The position numbers and the translations under genes are program-made. From positions 2,728,001 through 2,792,000 of the forward strand of contig JAEILZ010000003.1 in the NCBI GenBank assembly GCA_018873225.1: 64,000 nt of DNA, in the 5' to 3' direction. Source of the stretch: [Phialemoniopsis] sp. UDSM-2020. Its lineage: Eukaryota; Ascomycota; Sordariomycetes; Thyridiales; Thyridiaceae. Positions 1 to 11,424 of the stretch are shown here, piece after piece. Positions within the stretch are counted from its first letter, which is position 1. Every line of letters starts with the position of its first letter. A model generated the notes under the pieces. That model saw only the letters and a program-made list of their open reading frames with translations, did no database searches and had not been told where the DNA came from.

Positions 1-1937
1 CGTCATCTCGGTAGGGCTCGCGATTGACGCGTTGGTAAAGAGAGGTTTGAGTGGGAACAGTAATGGGCTCTACCGGCTTCAGCCGACGAGTTGGGATGTA
101 GACGTCTTCAGTAGCGATCTTCTTAAACATCGAAAACTCGTCTTCGGCCATGAAAGGGATGCGAGCAAAAATCAGGCAATAGAGCGTAACTCCCAGCGAC
201 CAGACATCGATCTGCTCTGACACCTTGGGAGGTTCCCTCTCCAAATCGGTGTAGCACAGCTCGGGTGCGAAGAAGGCGGGTGTCCCTACTGTCCTCGACA
301 GCTCACGATCATCGTCAAAGTCTCGGGCTTCTGACTCGGAGACGGTGTCATCCGGCTCGCCTTCTCTGATTGGGCGTCCAAAATAGGATACACCGAAATC
401 GGAAATCTTGACGCGATAGTCTTTAGTCCATAACAGATTCGCTGGCTTGATGTCTCTGTGGACGACGCCTTCGTAGTGAAGATACTCGAGGCCAAGTACA
501 GTATCTCTGAACGTGGTCCTTGCCTGATCGATAGTAAAGCATGGGACGTAGGAGAAATCGTCAGCAAAGGGATCGTGTGCTTGGGCGTTATAGTCGATGG
601 ACGACATGTGCGAGATGATAGAGTCTGCCATGCTCGGCGACCGGGCTCGAAAGGCCGGGTCCTCGAGAGAGCCGGGCACTGACACATCTCCTAAAGCCGA
701 CATTGACCCTGGGTTTGAGCGCAGGGCACATGGAGTTTCGAGATCTTCCTCATCAGGTACAGAAGGCAGATCGAGCTCTGACGACTCTGACGTTCCAGCT
801 CGTGAAAGAGACTTTCCCGACACGCTTCGAGAAGGGGCACGCGAGTTGTCTCTGGAGCGAGCCATTTGCTGTACCGAACGCCGGCTGCGAATAGAGAGAC
901 CCTGGCCCAGTTGCTGCGACCGGGAGTCGAGCTCTTCATCATCAGTCGCACCATACTCCAAGCTCCAGTAATCGATATTTGATGCGCATTTCGACTTGGC
1001 CTTGGCGCGCTTGAGCTCCTTGACCATGAGACGATGCTCCAGAAGCCGACCGTAGTCTTCCTCTTCCTGACTAAGCTGCTCGCCTCGCGTCTCCCTCTCC
1101 ACCCTTCGGCGCTCCCATGCGCATATGTGAGGAAGGCCCTTCTTCCTCCAGACAATCTCGCCAAGTTCGACATGCTCTAGCACCATGTAGATCTTGCGGA
1201 GTTCGGGATCATCGATGACTTCGAGAAGGGCAACCACGTTGGGGTGTCGAATCTTCTTGAGGATGGCTATCTCTCGCTTCGTATTCTGTTGTGGATCAAC
1301 GGCGGACACCCTGCCAAGCCGTCGTGACTTAGAGAGTCGAGGGATAATCTTGATAGCAACGCTGTCTCCAGTCTCGAGATTCCGAGCCCGCTTGACCTTG
1401 CCATGCTGGCCACGGCCAATCTCCTCGATGACCTCGTACTGATTAATCAATTTTCGACCGGTGGTGAAGTCTCGGTCGACATTGGCCGTGTGAGTCCTGA
1501 AGAATGAGAAGCGTCAGTGTCTTATCTTCATTTGCATGCCTGAACCCCACCTAGGCTGCCTTTTCCCGCTGCTGCTCGGAGACAACGGCTCGAAAGAACC
1601 AGCGCGCGTGGCATCGAATACCAATTGAGACAAGCCGAGAAAGGGAATTGGAGGAGGGAGGGCAGAAGGATTGACGAGGGACGACTCACTCTCTGACTTT
1701 GTGGGTTTGAAGCGGGTGAAGAAAAGGGCTGGGCGTGGCACCCAGAGGCGTGGCACCTTCGGATCCGGGTTGCGAGGCAAAGGACATGTTGGGCCGCACA
1801 TTGAGCGGACTGAACAGGCCCGGAGAGGATATCGGGGTGCTATTGGCAGTCCTCTGCTGGAGCTGGGACGCAGGAGGAGGGAGAGCGGTATGGAGGTGAG
1901 GGTGCGGGCGAGCGGTTTTTGGCGTTTGAGAATCCAT
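1..1937 (-). CDS. CaMKK/Ssp1-type serine/threonine kinase (3' end off window)
   Basis: Upstream kinase of the Ca2+/calmodulin-dependent kinase kinase family (fission yeast Ssp1, Aspergillus CmkC), which by family knowledge activates AMPK/Snf1- or CaMK-type kinases. Two exons are visible: 1937-1690 and 1496-1, with donor GTGAGT, acceptor CAG, and phase kept. The first 82 residues are a low-complexity Pro/Ser leader. The kinase domain starts near residue 103 with glycine loop GRGQHGKV, followed by VAIK (Lys about 132), HRDIKPANLL, DFGVS and an APE motif. A Ser/Arg-rich insert of about 150 residues lies between the small lobe and the HRD region; comparable inserts are known in filamentous fungal members. 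Just upstream of the domain is the conserved ETHTANVDRDFTTGRKLINQY segment. I chose the ATG at 1937; the frame is open further upstream but only with a GTG. The C-terminal lobe and any calmodulin-binding tail lie beyond base 1. Confidence 0.88.
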
Positions 1938-4900
1938 GGCGAAGGCTACGGCGGATTCGGCGGGATTCACAGGTCGACATGCTGGCCGTTCAACGAGAGC
2001 GGTGGGCGGGGGAAGGCATCGAACTCGCGCAACAGGTTGTGGCTCGGGAGAGAGATCGTCTTGAGCAAACGGTGCCAGAGGTGACAGGCTCAGTCCGACG
2101 TCCTAGTTAAAGGTTCGAATCGGACTGAGACTACTGAGGCGGTGATCGGTTGTATCTGGAAGCGGGTGCCTCGAGAGATCGTGAGAGGGGTTTCTCGGAT
2201 TCTTTGGTGGTGGAAAAGTGGGATTACAAGGCCCAGGCGCACTAAAAAGCGAGGATGACAAGCCGAGAGATCTCGCGTAAATACAGAAACGAGGTTTAGA
2301 ATAGATAATTATTTTTTGCAGAGGGCAGAGTTGGTGATGAGGGTCGAAGGTGGTGGTTGGAGTTGAGGAAAGTCGAAATGGAGTGGGATAGGCGTGACAG
2401 CGTAGAGGGAAGCACTCGAGCCGGCGTTGGTTGGTGTCTTTGGCAGCAGCAGCTCCGGAGGCAATCAGATCAGCGTGCTGCAGCAAGTAGTTTAGGTCTG
2501 GTGGGTAGTGAATGCGGCGGTACGGTACGGTAATCAATATGTGGGCAGGTTGAGACGGATGAGTTGGTGGGGGGGGGGAGAGGAAGAGAGAATAGGTTGG
2601 TGGATGGGCCAGGATGATGGGCCACTACTCCCAGTATGGATGGTTGGGTTGGTTGGATTATGGATTGATCAGGTTTGGTGGAGAGGCTAACCAGCCCAGC
2701 CCCGGCCCAAGCTGCGAAAAAAAAAAATGATGATGCTGCATCTGCTCACCCCAGTCAGTGACGAGTAAGGGCGCCAAGGACTCAAGTATTTTAGGTTCCT
2801 CCGCCGGCCGCCGCAAAACACGGTACGATAACGAATAGTGCAGAACACTGTTCAAAGTACTCCGTTCTTTGAGAGTACCTCGTAGCCAGAGTTCAATAGG
2901 TTGGGACTCAATGATTGTCTCGTGCCAGATACTCGTCTGCCTGCATGCGACACTTTTTGTTGAAAGCGTGCATTTGCATTGGGCACGGAGTACCCTGGGG
3001 TTACTCATATCATGTATGCACCTGCAGCAAGAGGAGAGAGAGAGAAAAAAACCAGATCACCAGCCCAAATGGTCTCGCATTGACCTGTATTGCAGTACTC
3101 TGCCTGTCATGCAGTCTGATGAGAGACCAGACAGACCGCGACAGGCGAGAAAGGGGTTGAGCTGCATGTTGTCCGTAAACCATTGAGCTGGTGCATTCAC
3201 TCTCACATCTCGTCCCTCTATCGCTCGTCTGCCCTCTCTCACACACACTCGCACTCACACAGACACACCCCTGCCGCATCCACATGCGCATCCACATCCA
3301 CACACCACACCTTCTTATCGCGCTAGCATGGATATTTGGTGGGCAGCTTGATTGGCCGGCCTGTTTCATTCGCTGCATCTCATGGCCCTTGTCGCTGTTG
3401 CATTCTGGCAGGGAAGTGGTTCGATAGGTCTCTTGAGGGTGCGGGACCTGCGATGCGCAGAGTAAGGTAGGTACGTACAAGTAGTGTGTACGGAGTACGG
3501 AGTACAGGGCAGTTAGACTTTATCTAAAGTACCATGACAATGACAGCACCAGAGATGCATCTCTCACCACGGCTCTCTCCGTCCGGTGCGCTGAACTGCG
3601 GCACTGCTGGATTGGCGCGTGCTCGTTTTTAAACCTTTAAGCCTCCTTTCACAAACCCAGGTAATTATATCAAACCGGTGACCATTTATTCCCTTCCCTT
3701 CTGAGTGTTGTCGCGCCTGGTATTTGTCGTGCTGGTGTAGGCAGTGGGATACCCAAGGAGACCGGTAGCAACGGCATGACACCATTCCACCACCGTTTGG
3801 GATAAACTCGAAGGAATGGAAAGACACTGAACAACTGTGATTCTGCAAGTAATACTAGGTAAGAGCCTTTGACCTTCGTGCATCGCCCACACTGTCGAGG
3901 CAAGGTGGCCTTGCCCTTGCCAAGACAGCAACGCGAAGTTTTTGACGATGATCTCCATTTTATATTGAAGAACAGAGCACGGCCTCCCGACAGTCCCTGT
4001 ACTCTCTATGTGGTCCGAAGCTCGATACAAATCTACAGGTTCTCCGTAAATAGCTAGTGGAAGGGAGATCGATTAGGGTGGAGCGAGTACATACAAAGAG
4101 GTATCGCACGGGCACATGTTACGAACCACGGAGCAAATGGCTCGAGCGACGGTGGTGGGAAGCCAAGAAGCCAGGCTTGTGATTATGGAACGACTCGCTT
4201 GCCTTGCCGGCCCGCCCCACTGCTGGTTGGGCAAGTACATGCGATCAACAACGTCGATATCTGCCAGTGATGGCACGTACAAGTAGGGAGAGAAGATGAT
4301 GGGCGTTTCAGACCTGCGGGAAGGGAAGGGAAACGGGTCCTTCATTCCTGGCCGATATCAGACTGTCTGGCAGATTAATGACTCGAGGTCTAATAGCACC
4401 ACCCATTGACTCGACGGGCAACACAGTCCTTCTTAACAATGTCGGGAGCAAAACGAAGCTATCGTGAGGGGCGTCATCCTCGACATCCAGGAAGGCGCTG
4501 GTGTTGAATCTCTCTCACGATTCCGACCCCCCACTTCCCGTCCGTGGTTGGTTGTGGAGCAAGGCCAAAACGCAATGTGATGGCGCTACCTACCTGACTT
4601 GCGGACCCAAGGTTTAGGTACCGTGAAGCCGAGCAGAGGTGTGACGATGCAGCTCGGCTTCACAGCGAGTCAAAGCTGACCACGGCGCGTCCGAAGGCCA
4701 AGGACATCGTCGGCCGGGCAGACGACGATGCAGGCTACTGCTTCTGCCCCCTTTAGACCACGTCCGACCTGCATCCCATCCCAATGCACGATGTGCACGA
4801 GGTACTCGATTCGCCGCGGCTGGGAGGACCAAAGCGAGAACTCCTGAGTACCATGCCATCACACCCTGCACTTTTTTATCAAGCCCCCGGACGGCCAGAC

Positions 4901-7693
4901 CGTTCGATGCAGCATCGTGGAATGCACCCTTCCGCCAAAATGGCCCGCCACTACTCCGTCCATTGCACTAGCGCGGCACGGCCCAGGGTTTGGCGAGTAA
5001 TCAAGTCTACGGAGTCACTACTGGGTGAGGGGACGATGGTTTCCTTTCTTTTCCCATTTTCGACTCGGTAGCTTGAGACGACACATGCAGTCGTCGTGCG
5101 TCAGGTACAGACAGCCTCCTGACGGCTCGGGCTACTACCTACGACAAGGGTCGCTCGCTTGACAGCCAGATATGAGACCCGGGCGCGCTCAATTCAGCCA
5201 CCCACGAAATGAAAGCATCATCTAGACTGCACTGCTCCAGATAAGGGTATTGTTCTGTTGTTGCAATGACAACAGCTATCTGGCCACGGGTGTGACATGC
5301 GCATTGCCTCATTCGTCTTTCCGAGCCTGTCTGTCTTGTGTAATAAAAGAAGTTCACCTTCTGCCGACGGTAGCCTTGCTTTTCCCCCAATGATGCACAC
5401 GAATGTGCTTCTTTGGATGCAGGTCGCACCGCGTTCCTCTCGACGTGCAGTGCCTTTGGAAAACGTCCAAGAGCTGCAGGCTCCGTGGCCAGCTCGAAAT
5501 GGATCACGAAGTTTTGGTGCATGCTGCACTCGTTGATTGGTTCTGTCCACCTCCGTTGCCGGACCCTTGGGTTGCTAAGGTACCCTGGTCTGGTTCCCTC
5601 TTGATCCCTTTGCTTCTTTTTACTCCGTGAGCTAGTCTCCTAGTTATCTAGTTACACAGGGGACAGGGTCACGAAAGTCGAAAATCAATGATCGAGTTTG
5701 CCCCTGTCGCGTGTCCAATTAGCTCCACGGACTTGTTACCCCAGGAATCGCCCACGGGGTTGCCATCTCTTCCTGCGCTGGAGATCGACACTAGTGACCT
5801 CACCTTGTTCTCCGCTCCTGTGGAATAAGTGCCCTTTTTGAAATATTCTTAACCGCCATTAGCGATCCCTGCCTCGGTGTCGATTCGGCTCCAACCTATC
5901 TGTAAAGTACACGAAATATACCAGGCCGAAGGCAGACGACAGGAGGTAATTTCCTTCAAGAATGTGTATGCCTACCAACAGAGGGGCAAGACTTCAATCG
6001 TACGCGACCAGCAATAAGGAGAGATAAAGGACCCTACTGCGCAATATGCGGGTTGTTTTAAGATGCTACCCCAGTATGGAATGGCGAATGGTAAAACTTT
6101 AGTCAAAGGCCAGGAAGAGATAACAAGGCCCCAAGATAGGCACATCAATCTGCCTGTTGTCTGAGCTCCGCTATGGGCAAGGGTCTCAAGCACCGGGTAG
6201 AGTGCTGCGGAGTATGTACAGACGTTGAAGACTCTTGGAGAAATGCGACTCGTCACAATTGGTCCTCGCCGCGCAATCAAAACTGGGTTTGCGACACGCG
6301 GATTGAAACCAGCTCGTTCTTGATTGACATGGTGCGATGCGCTAGTTCTCAGTCAGCTTGATTTGGTGAGGGGAGGCCTAACAAGCGCTCTCAGCACAAG
6401 TACGGAGTAGTGTCAAGAGTATCGACAGGTTTGTGCTGGTGGTGTTGTCAGCTTACAGAAGAGGCTGATACCATACCATCCCCAGACACTCGCCCCCCTT
6501 GACCTCTCGTTGATCCTTCAAGTCCGAATACGGCCAGACCAGGCCGGGCCAGACCTGCAGCCATCACACAGATCCCCAGCCACACCCAATCCATCATTCA
6601 CTCCCCGAGTTATTACCAGATGACCTCCGCATCCCAGACGTCATCCTCACCTTACTTGTGTTGAAGCATACGCCATCAACACCACCCTTCCACGGCTTCG
6701 GTCTAGTGACAGGGAAGATGGGCGTAGTTCGAGCTCGCACTAGCTCTCGTATGACAAGAAGGCGAGCATGTAGCAAGACATACAGACAGACTGGTTTCAG
6801 GCCCTCATGTCCTATAGTACCGAGTAGGGGAGAGGAAGCATAGACGTCCTCGGAAACCCATTCGGAGAGAAGTACATAGTGAATGGCCTTCTAATTATAA
6901 GCGGGCGTCAACACAGAATAGACGGCGTTTGATAAATTTCCAGTGGTTCGAGTCTCTCTAATCTTTCCAGCATGGATACCGCGGAGGATGATCAGTCAAG
7001 AATTGACATACATCTGGAAGGAAGTTCGTCTTCTAATTTGTCACTTACTTGCCTCGATAACGTCGACCTTGGCCATTTGTCTCAGGGAACATCTCCAACA
7101 TCTTAAAGCCCCCCCCAGATCCCCACGGATCACTGCCCTTCTTTGTAAGGAGATGTAACTCCAGTGCCGCATCCCCCGCCCCGTGCGGCACGCAATGTCA
7201 CGGTTGTCTCGGGGGTGGAAAAGGGGGCATGCTTTAGCGCCGGGCTGTTCCCGGCGACGATCTTTCGGCACGGAGACGATCACTTACACAGTTCCCATCT
7301 GACTGCCGACAGGACGTTGATCGGCGGACAGTGATAGCAGATCCTCTGCACCTCCAAAGCGGCTCCAAGCTTGAGAGTATGTAGAAACGGCGAATTCATT
7401 GGGAATATTCATTAGATCGAAAGCAAAGAGATAAAATCGCTCGAGCAAGGAAATGACGCAAGATCCCTAAGACACCGACCCAACCGCGACGCCCTCTCGT
7501 GACCTGCCTCTGCCACCCACTACGACCCTCTAGCAGCACTTGGAGGCAAAACCACTCGCCCCAGACACGAAGCGGCTCTTTGCCACCCACCTCCTTCAAC
7601 CATCCACACCAAGCCACTGCCCCCTCCAGGCTACATCATCTGCTTTTTGCCTTCCCTAAACGAGGCCGAGGTTGCCGTCACCTCTCCCCTTCT
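1938..7693. other. Large gene-poor region upstream of the kinase
   Basis: About 5.7 kb in which I find no recognisable protein. The first several hundred bases are presumably the kinase promoter and leader. Predicted frames here are short, overlap on both strands and show no protein-like composition. A CA-rich tract lies near 3241-3310. The one small frame with protein-like composition is the 44-codon ATG frame at 6972-7106, reported as a finding. Scattered TACGGAGTAC-type palindromic words occur, for example around 3488-3506. Confidence 0.55.
3236..3311 (+). repeat. CA-rich low-complexity tract
   Basis: An interrupted run of CACA and CATCCACA words, preceded by a CTCT-rich stretch. It generates long spurious open frames on both strands rich in His/Thr or Met/Trp/Cys. 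There is no sign of coding function. Confidence 0.6.
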
Positions 7694-8718
7694 CTACCGG
7701 TACACGTACCGATAGTCGGACAGGAGGTCGAGCGCGTTCTGCCGGCCCTTGGCCTCGAGCAGGTGCTTGGCGTGCAGCGCGTCGAGCTTCTCGTTGGCGT
7801 GCGCGAGGCTGCGCGCGTTGGCGGCGTCGATGCGCGCCTGGATCTGCGGCGGCTTGGCCGGCAGGAGCGCCCAGCGGGGGACGGAACCCATCTCGGGCCA
7901 CACGCGGTACGTCCGTAGCGCCGCGTTGAGGCCGGACCACCGCTCGTCGGGCTCGGCCGCCGACTCGATGGCCATGTACTCGGTGAAGCCCTTGAGCGTC
8001 AGCAGCGCCATGCCGCCGTAGGGGATCTGCCGCCGACCGGGCGGCCCCCGCTGCACGACGCGGTGGTCGAGCTTCCACGCCTCGAGGACGGCCTTGTACT
8101 CGTAGTCGGCCTGGTCGACCGGCTCGAACATGGCCATGGGCTTGTAAAACTTCCTCCCTGAGTTGTGCATGTCAATCAGAGAAACAAAGAGTTGCGCGCC
8201 ACTTGCCCGCTATATATCGGTCGGGGCGTGTACTTACAGACGTCGTCCTCGGGTTTGACCTCGTTGACGGCAAGCCAGCCCGAGAACACCTCCGGGGTCA
8301 GGTACCCGGTGCGCTGCGGGTCCAGCACGGCGAAGAAACTCGCCATCAGGTCCCCCCACATGGCTGTCGGCTGGCCATCCGTGTAAAACAGGTGCGCCCA
8401 GGCACGCTGCGACTGTTGCTGGCCGGCTGGAGGAAACTGCTGAGAGGGCGGCGGGCCCGGGCTGGGCCCGGGCTGTTGATACCGCTGCTGCTGCGGAGGC
8501 GGCTGGTACTGCTGCTGTGGGGGAGGAGGAGGCGGCGGATTGTATCGCTGCTGCGGTGGTGGCGGCGGCGGCGGCTGCTGCTGCTGTGACTGAGACGAGG
8601 ACTGGCCCGAAGACTGCCTGGGTGGTAGAGCCGGCCGGCCTCCGGATGACGTTGAGGAAACCGGGACCAGGGTCTCGTACCCTGGCGGCCTCGGCGGGAT
8701 TGGCGGCGCACCGTCCAT
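7694..8718 (-). CDS. Pro/Gln-rich protein with a DUF7514-like C-terminal domain
   Basis: Two exons, 8718-8238 and 8157-7694 (intron 80 nt, donor GTAAGT, acceptor CAG), give about 314 residues. Residues 1 to about 105 are extremely rich in proline and glutamine, with runs of P and Q, and look disordered. The rest is a compact domain beginning at AWAHLFYTDGQPTAMWG, containing an EF-hand-like stretch (LDPQRTGYLTPEVFSGWL) and ending in a charged helix (GRQNALDLLSDYRYVYR). The domain resembles a widespread fungal family of unknown function that I recall as DUF7514; the name is from memory and uncertain. The splice joins DDV to WRKFYKPM in frame. No signal peptide or membrane segment is present. 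The function is unknown. Confidence 0.78.
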
Positions 8719-9996
8719 GCTTCTTTATGTTCTTGGCCCTTGGCAGGATCGGAGGCGGGGGCAGTGGGTGTGCAATTCTTCAGCAACCGTCGATCGGAAG
8801 GAGAGTGGGGGCCAGAAGACTCCGTCTTGGCCCGTGTAGATCTCCCAAGAACAACCGGCCGGATCGCTGCCGGGTAACAATCAGAGCCTTTGGTCCAAAA
8901 GTAGAAGAATATGAAGCCCTCGATCCCACCAGTCCGAGACGCCCAGCGGCCGTGGCGCTTTTATGGCGCAATCAGGACATCTGCGGCCTCCGCTCCTCAG
9001 GTCGTTCTAGACTGGCGGGGAGCTGAGCCAGAACGCCAAGAATATTGAGCTGCCTCCGAAACTACGCCCAATCCGGCCGAGCTGGACTTTTCCCAACCGC
9101 ATTTTGACATTCTTTTGGCACAACGCACAGATAATCTGCCCATCCCCGGACTGTCCACTCTGCCTATCGCGGCGCAGGTTTTCCGGGCTAGTCTATGCTC
9201 GGTTGGCTGTGGTTCATGCCGCTCTTGGTTTGAACGAGCAAGCGCTGTCTCAACATCGTGGCTTAGACATCCTTGCTGGCATGCGAGGAGCGGGAGAAAA
9301 GAGCCTCACTTTTTACCGACTGTCAACAGCAGACAGTCGTGTACCACCTCCCGGAGGGATCAAATTCAATGTCAAATCAACTGACAAGCCAACATCACGG
9401 CTTTATCAATTCGAGACTCATTGCTGTGACAGGTGCATCAGCTAACGAAATTTCTGTAAAACGTTTAATCTATCAACATCATGAATTAAGGACAGCGAGA
9501 AGGCTAAATAGACCGTCCTGGACCAGTACCAGGTAAGGGTATCTCCACGTATGCAACGCGGCAAATTATGTCCGAGAAAAAAGACTCCATCATCTCCCAA
9601 CCATGTGCCAATCCCTCATAGAATCATTACACTTGTAAGCCGTACAAGACCCCTCTGTCATATTGCATGCCCAGCCAGACCATGAACCATGCCAGTGAAT
9701 CTTCGAGTATTAAAAAACATCGAGACCATATTCATCAAAAACCCCCAGAAGATAGCGAGTCCTATCTTTCCTCGTTCGAATACCCAGTAAGTAGAAGGTG
9801 GCATGCGCCAAATAGACGAAGGTCCCGGCTACCCTTGCTAAAGTAGCACAGATTGTCGATAGGGGTTCATGTCCAATCTCGAGTACTGGTATACGAGGAG
9901 TAGATATAGACGTATTAAGCGGCGAGGAGGGTAAAAGGGTGCAACTTTTCCTGTCATGCCAAACAAAGTCATCAAAGCAACCACGCCAGAAGGCGC
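8719..9996. other. Intergenic, no gene seen
   Basis: Between the start of the Pro/Gln-rich gene and the stop of the CFEM gene. It contains the promoter of the former and the 3' flank of the latter. No conserved reading frame, RNA gene or repeat stands out. Confidence 0.5.
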
Positions 9997-11424
9997 TTAA
10001 AGCATGAGAACTGCCAGACCAGCAGCTGCAAGCATGCCGGCAGGAGCAGCAGTCATTTGGGGTCCCTGTATCATATGTTAGTCGAGCAATACCCTAAACG
10101 GGCGATCTTAGATTCCGAACTTACCGCATTGGTACCAGTCCTGGACGAAGCCTGGCTGCTCAGTGCGCTGCTAGCGGCGGAGCCAGTCAGCTGGGACGTG
10201 ATCGTAGATGAACCGACGGTGGTAACACCAGTTGCACCATCAGAGCCAGTGGTCGTAGAGACGATAGGGGCCGTGGTCTCGGTCACTGGGGCCGAGGTGG
10301 CACCGACAATGCCGCCAATGCCAGAAAGGGTGCTGACGCCAGTCGAAGTGATCGTCGAGCTGCCGCTGGTGACCACAGTGGTGAAGCCAGAGGTCGTGAT
10401 GGCAGAAGGAGAGCCGGTCTCAGCCCCGCTGCCCGAACCGCCCGAAGTCGAGTCACCGTTGCCGCCCTGGCCGCCAGCGCCGCCGCCGAAAATAGTGGTC
10501 GATCCAACAGTCGAGGTCAGAGTCGAGCCGTCCGTGGTAATAACAGTGACAACAGCCGAGGTGGTGATTGCGCTGGACGAGCCGCCCGAGCCCGCGCCGC
10601 CAGATCCAGAGGAGCCCTATTCTCCCGATTAGCTGGCTTCTCGTCAATGAACATTAGCCAGAAACGTACGCTTGCACCTCCAGCTCCACCAGCAACACCA
10701 GCGTAGATGGTAGTTGAGCCAACCGTCGTAGTGATAGCCGAGCCATCAGACGTAATAGTAGAGACGATCGCTGAGGTAGTGACTGCGCTTGAAGAGCCAG
10801 ATCCCTGTTTCTGATCAGCGATTGAAGTTCTCCAAACAATGCTTCCCCGAGACTTACACCTGCGCCGCCGTTACCGGAAGAGGCTGTGCCAGTAGCAGCA
10901 CCACCTGCAGCTTCCGTCTTGCCAGGAACCAGAGACTAGAAGATGGTCAGTATGTAAGACATAGGCAGACAGCGGACGACACTTACAGCGGCTGCGACAG
11001 AGGTGGGAATCTCTACACCAGCGGCTATTGTGGGTGTTAGTTTGATCAAGTGAATGTAGCTACCCCCGATTCAACTTACTCTTGCAGTACTCGAGGCCGA
11101 AATCCACGACCTTGCCAGCAGCGCCATCGTCATTGCAAGACTGGTAGGAGCAGTCACGAACACCGTACAGGAAGTTCTGGTTGCTGCAGAGGCACTTGGC
11201 ATCGGCGCCGTTGCAGCCCAGCTCACCAGCCTTCGCGAGCATGTTCGAGACACAGGTTTGCTTAGAGAAGAAGGAAATGAGTCAGGATAATGAGACTCAA
11301 AAGTTTGGAGCGCTGGCTGAATACTCACACCACACTGGGGGAAGTCGGCAGGAAACTGCTGAGCAACAGCAGTGGCCGAGAGAGCGCCGACAATGGCGAG
11401 GACTGAGTTGACATTGGCCTTCAT
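9997..11424 (-). CDS. CFEM-domain GPI-anchored cell-wall protein
   Basis: Seven exons: 11424-11329, 11260-11080, 11024-10987, 10935-10858, 10804-10670, 10616-10125 and 10065-9997, all with GT-AG introns and consistent phase, giving about 362 residues. Residues 1-21 form a signal peptide ending in TAVAQ. The CFEM domain follows, with all eight cysteines in the canonical spacing, starting FPQCGQTC, with the DAKCLC core and ending LEYC. The rest is a Ser/Thr/Gly-rich stalk. The last exon supplies a GPI attachment signal: small residues near NAGP, then a hydrophobic tail ending AVLML. CFEM proteins serve in haem/iron capture, surface sensing and wall structure, or as effectors; which applies here cannot be told. 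Exon 4 and the start of exon 5 carry duplicated repeat modules (see findings). Confidence 0.9.

Noticed and set aside
2108..2126. Possible tRNA B-box (GGTTCGAATC)
   Set aside because: The flanking bases do not form a T-arm, and no A-box or acceptor stem is found. It lies in the kinase 5' flank.
3010..3480. 156-codon minus-strand frame with Met/Trp/Cys-rich repeats
   Set aside because: It is generated by the CA-rich tract at 3236-3311; there is no ATG-supported conserved product.
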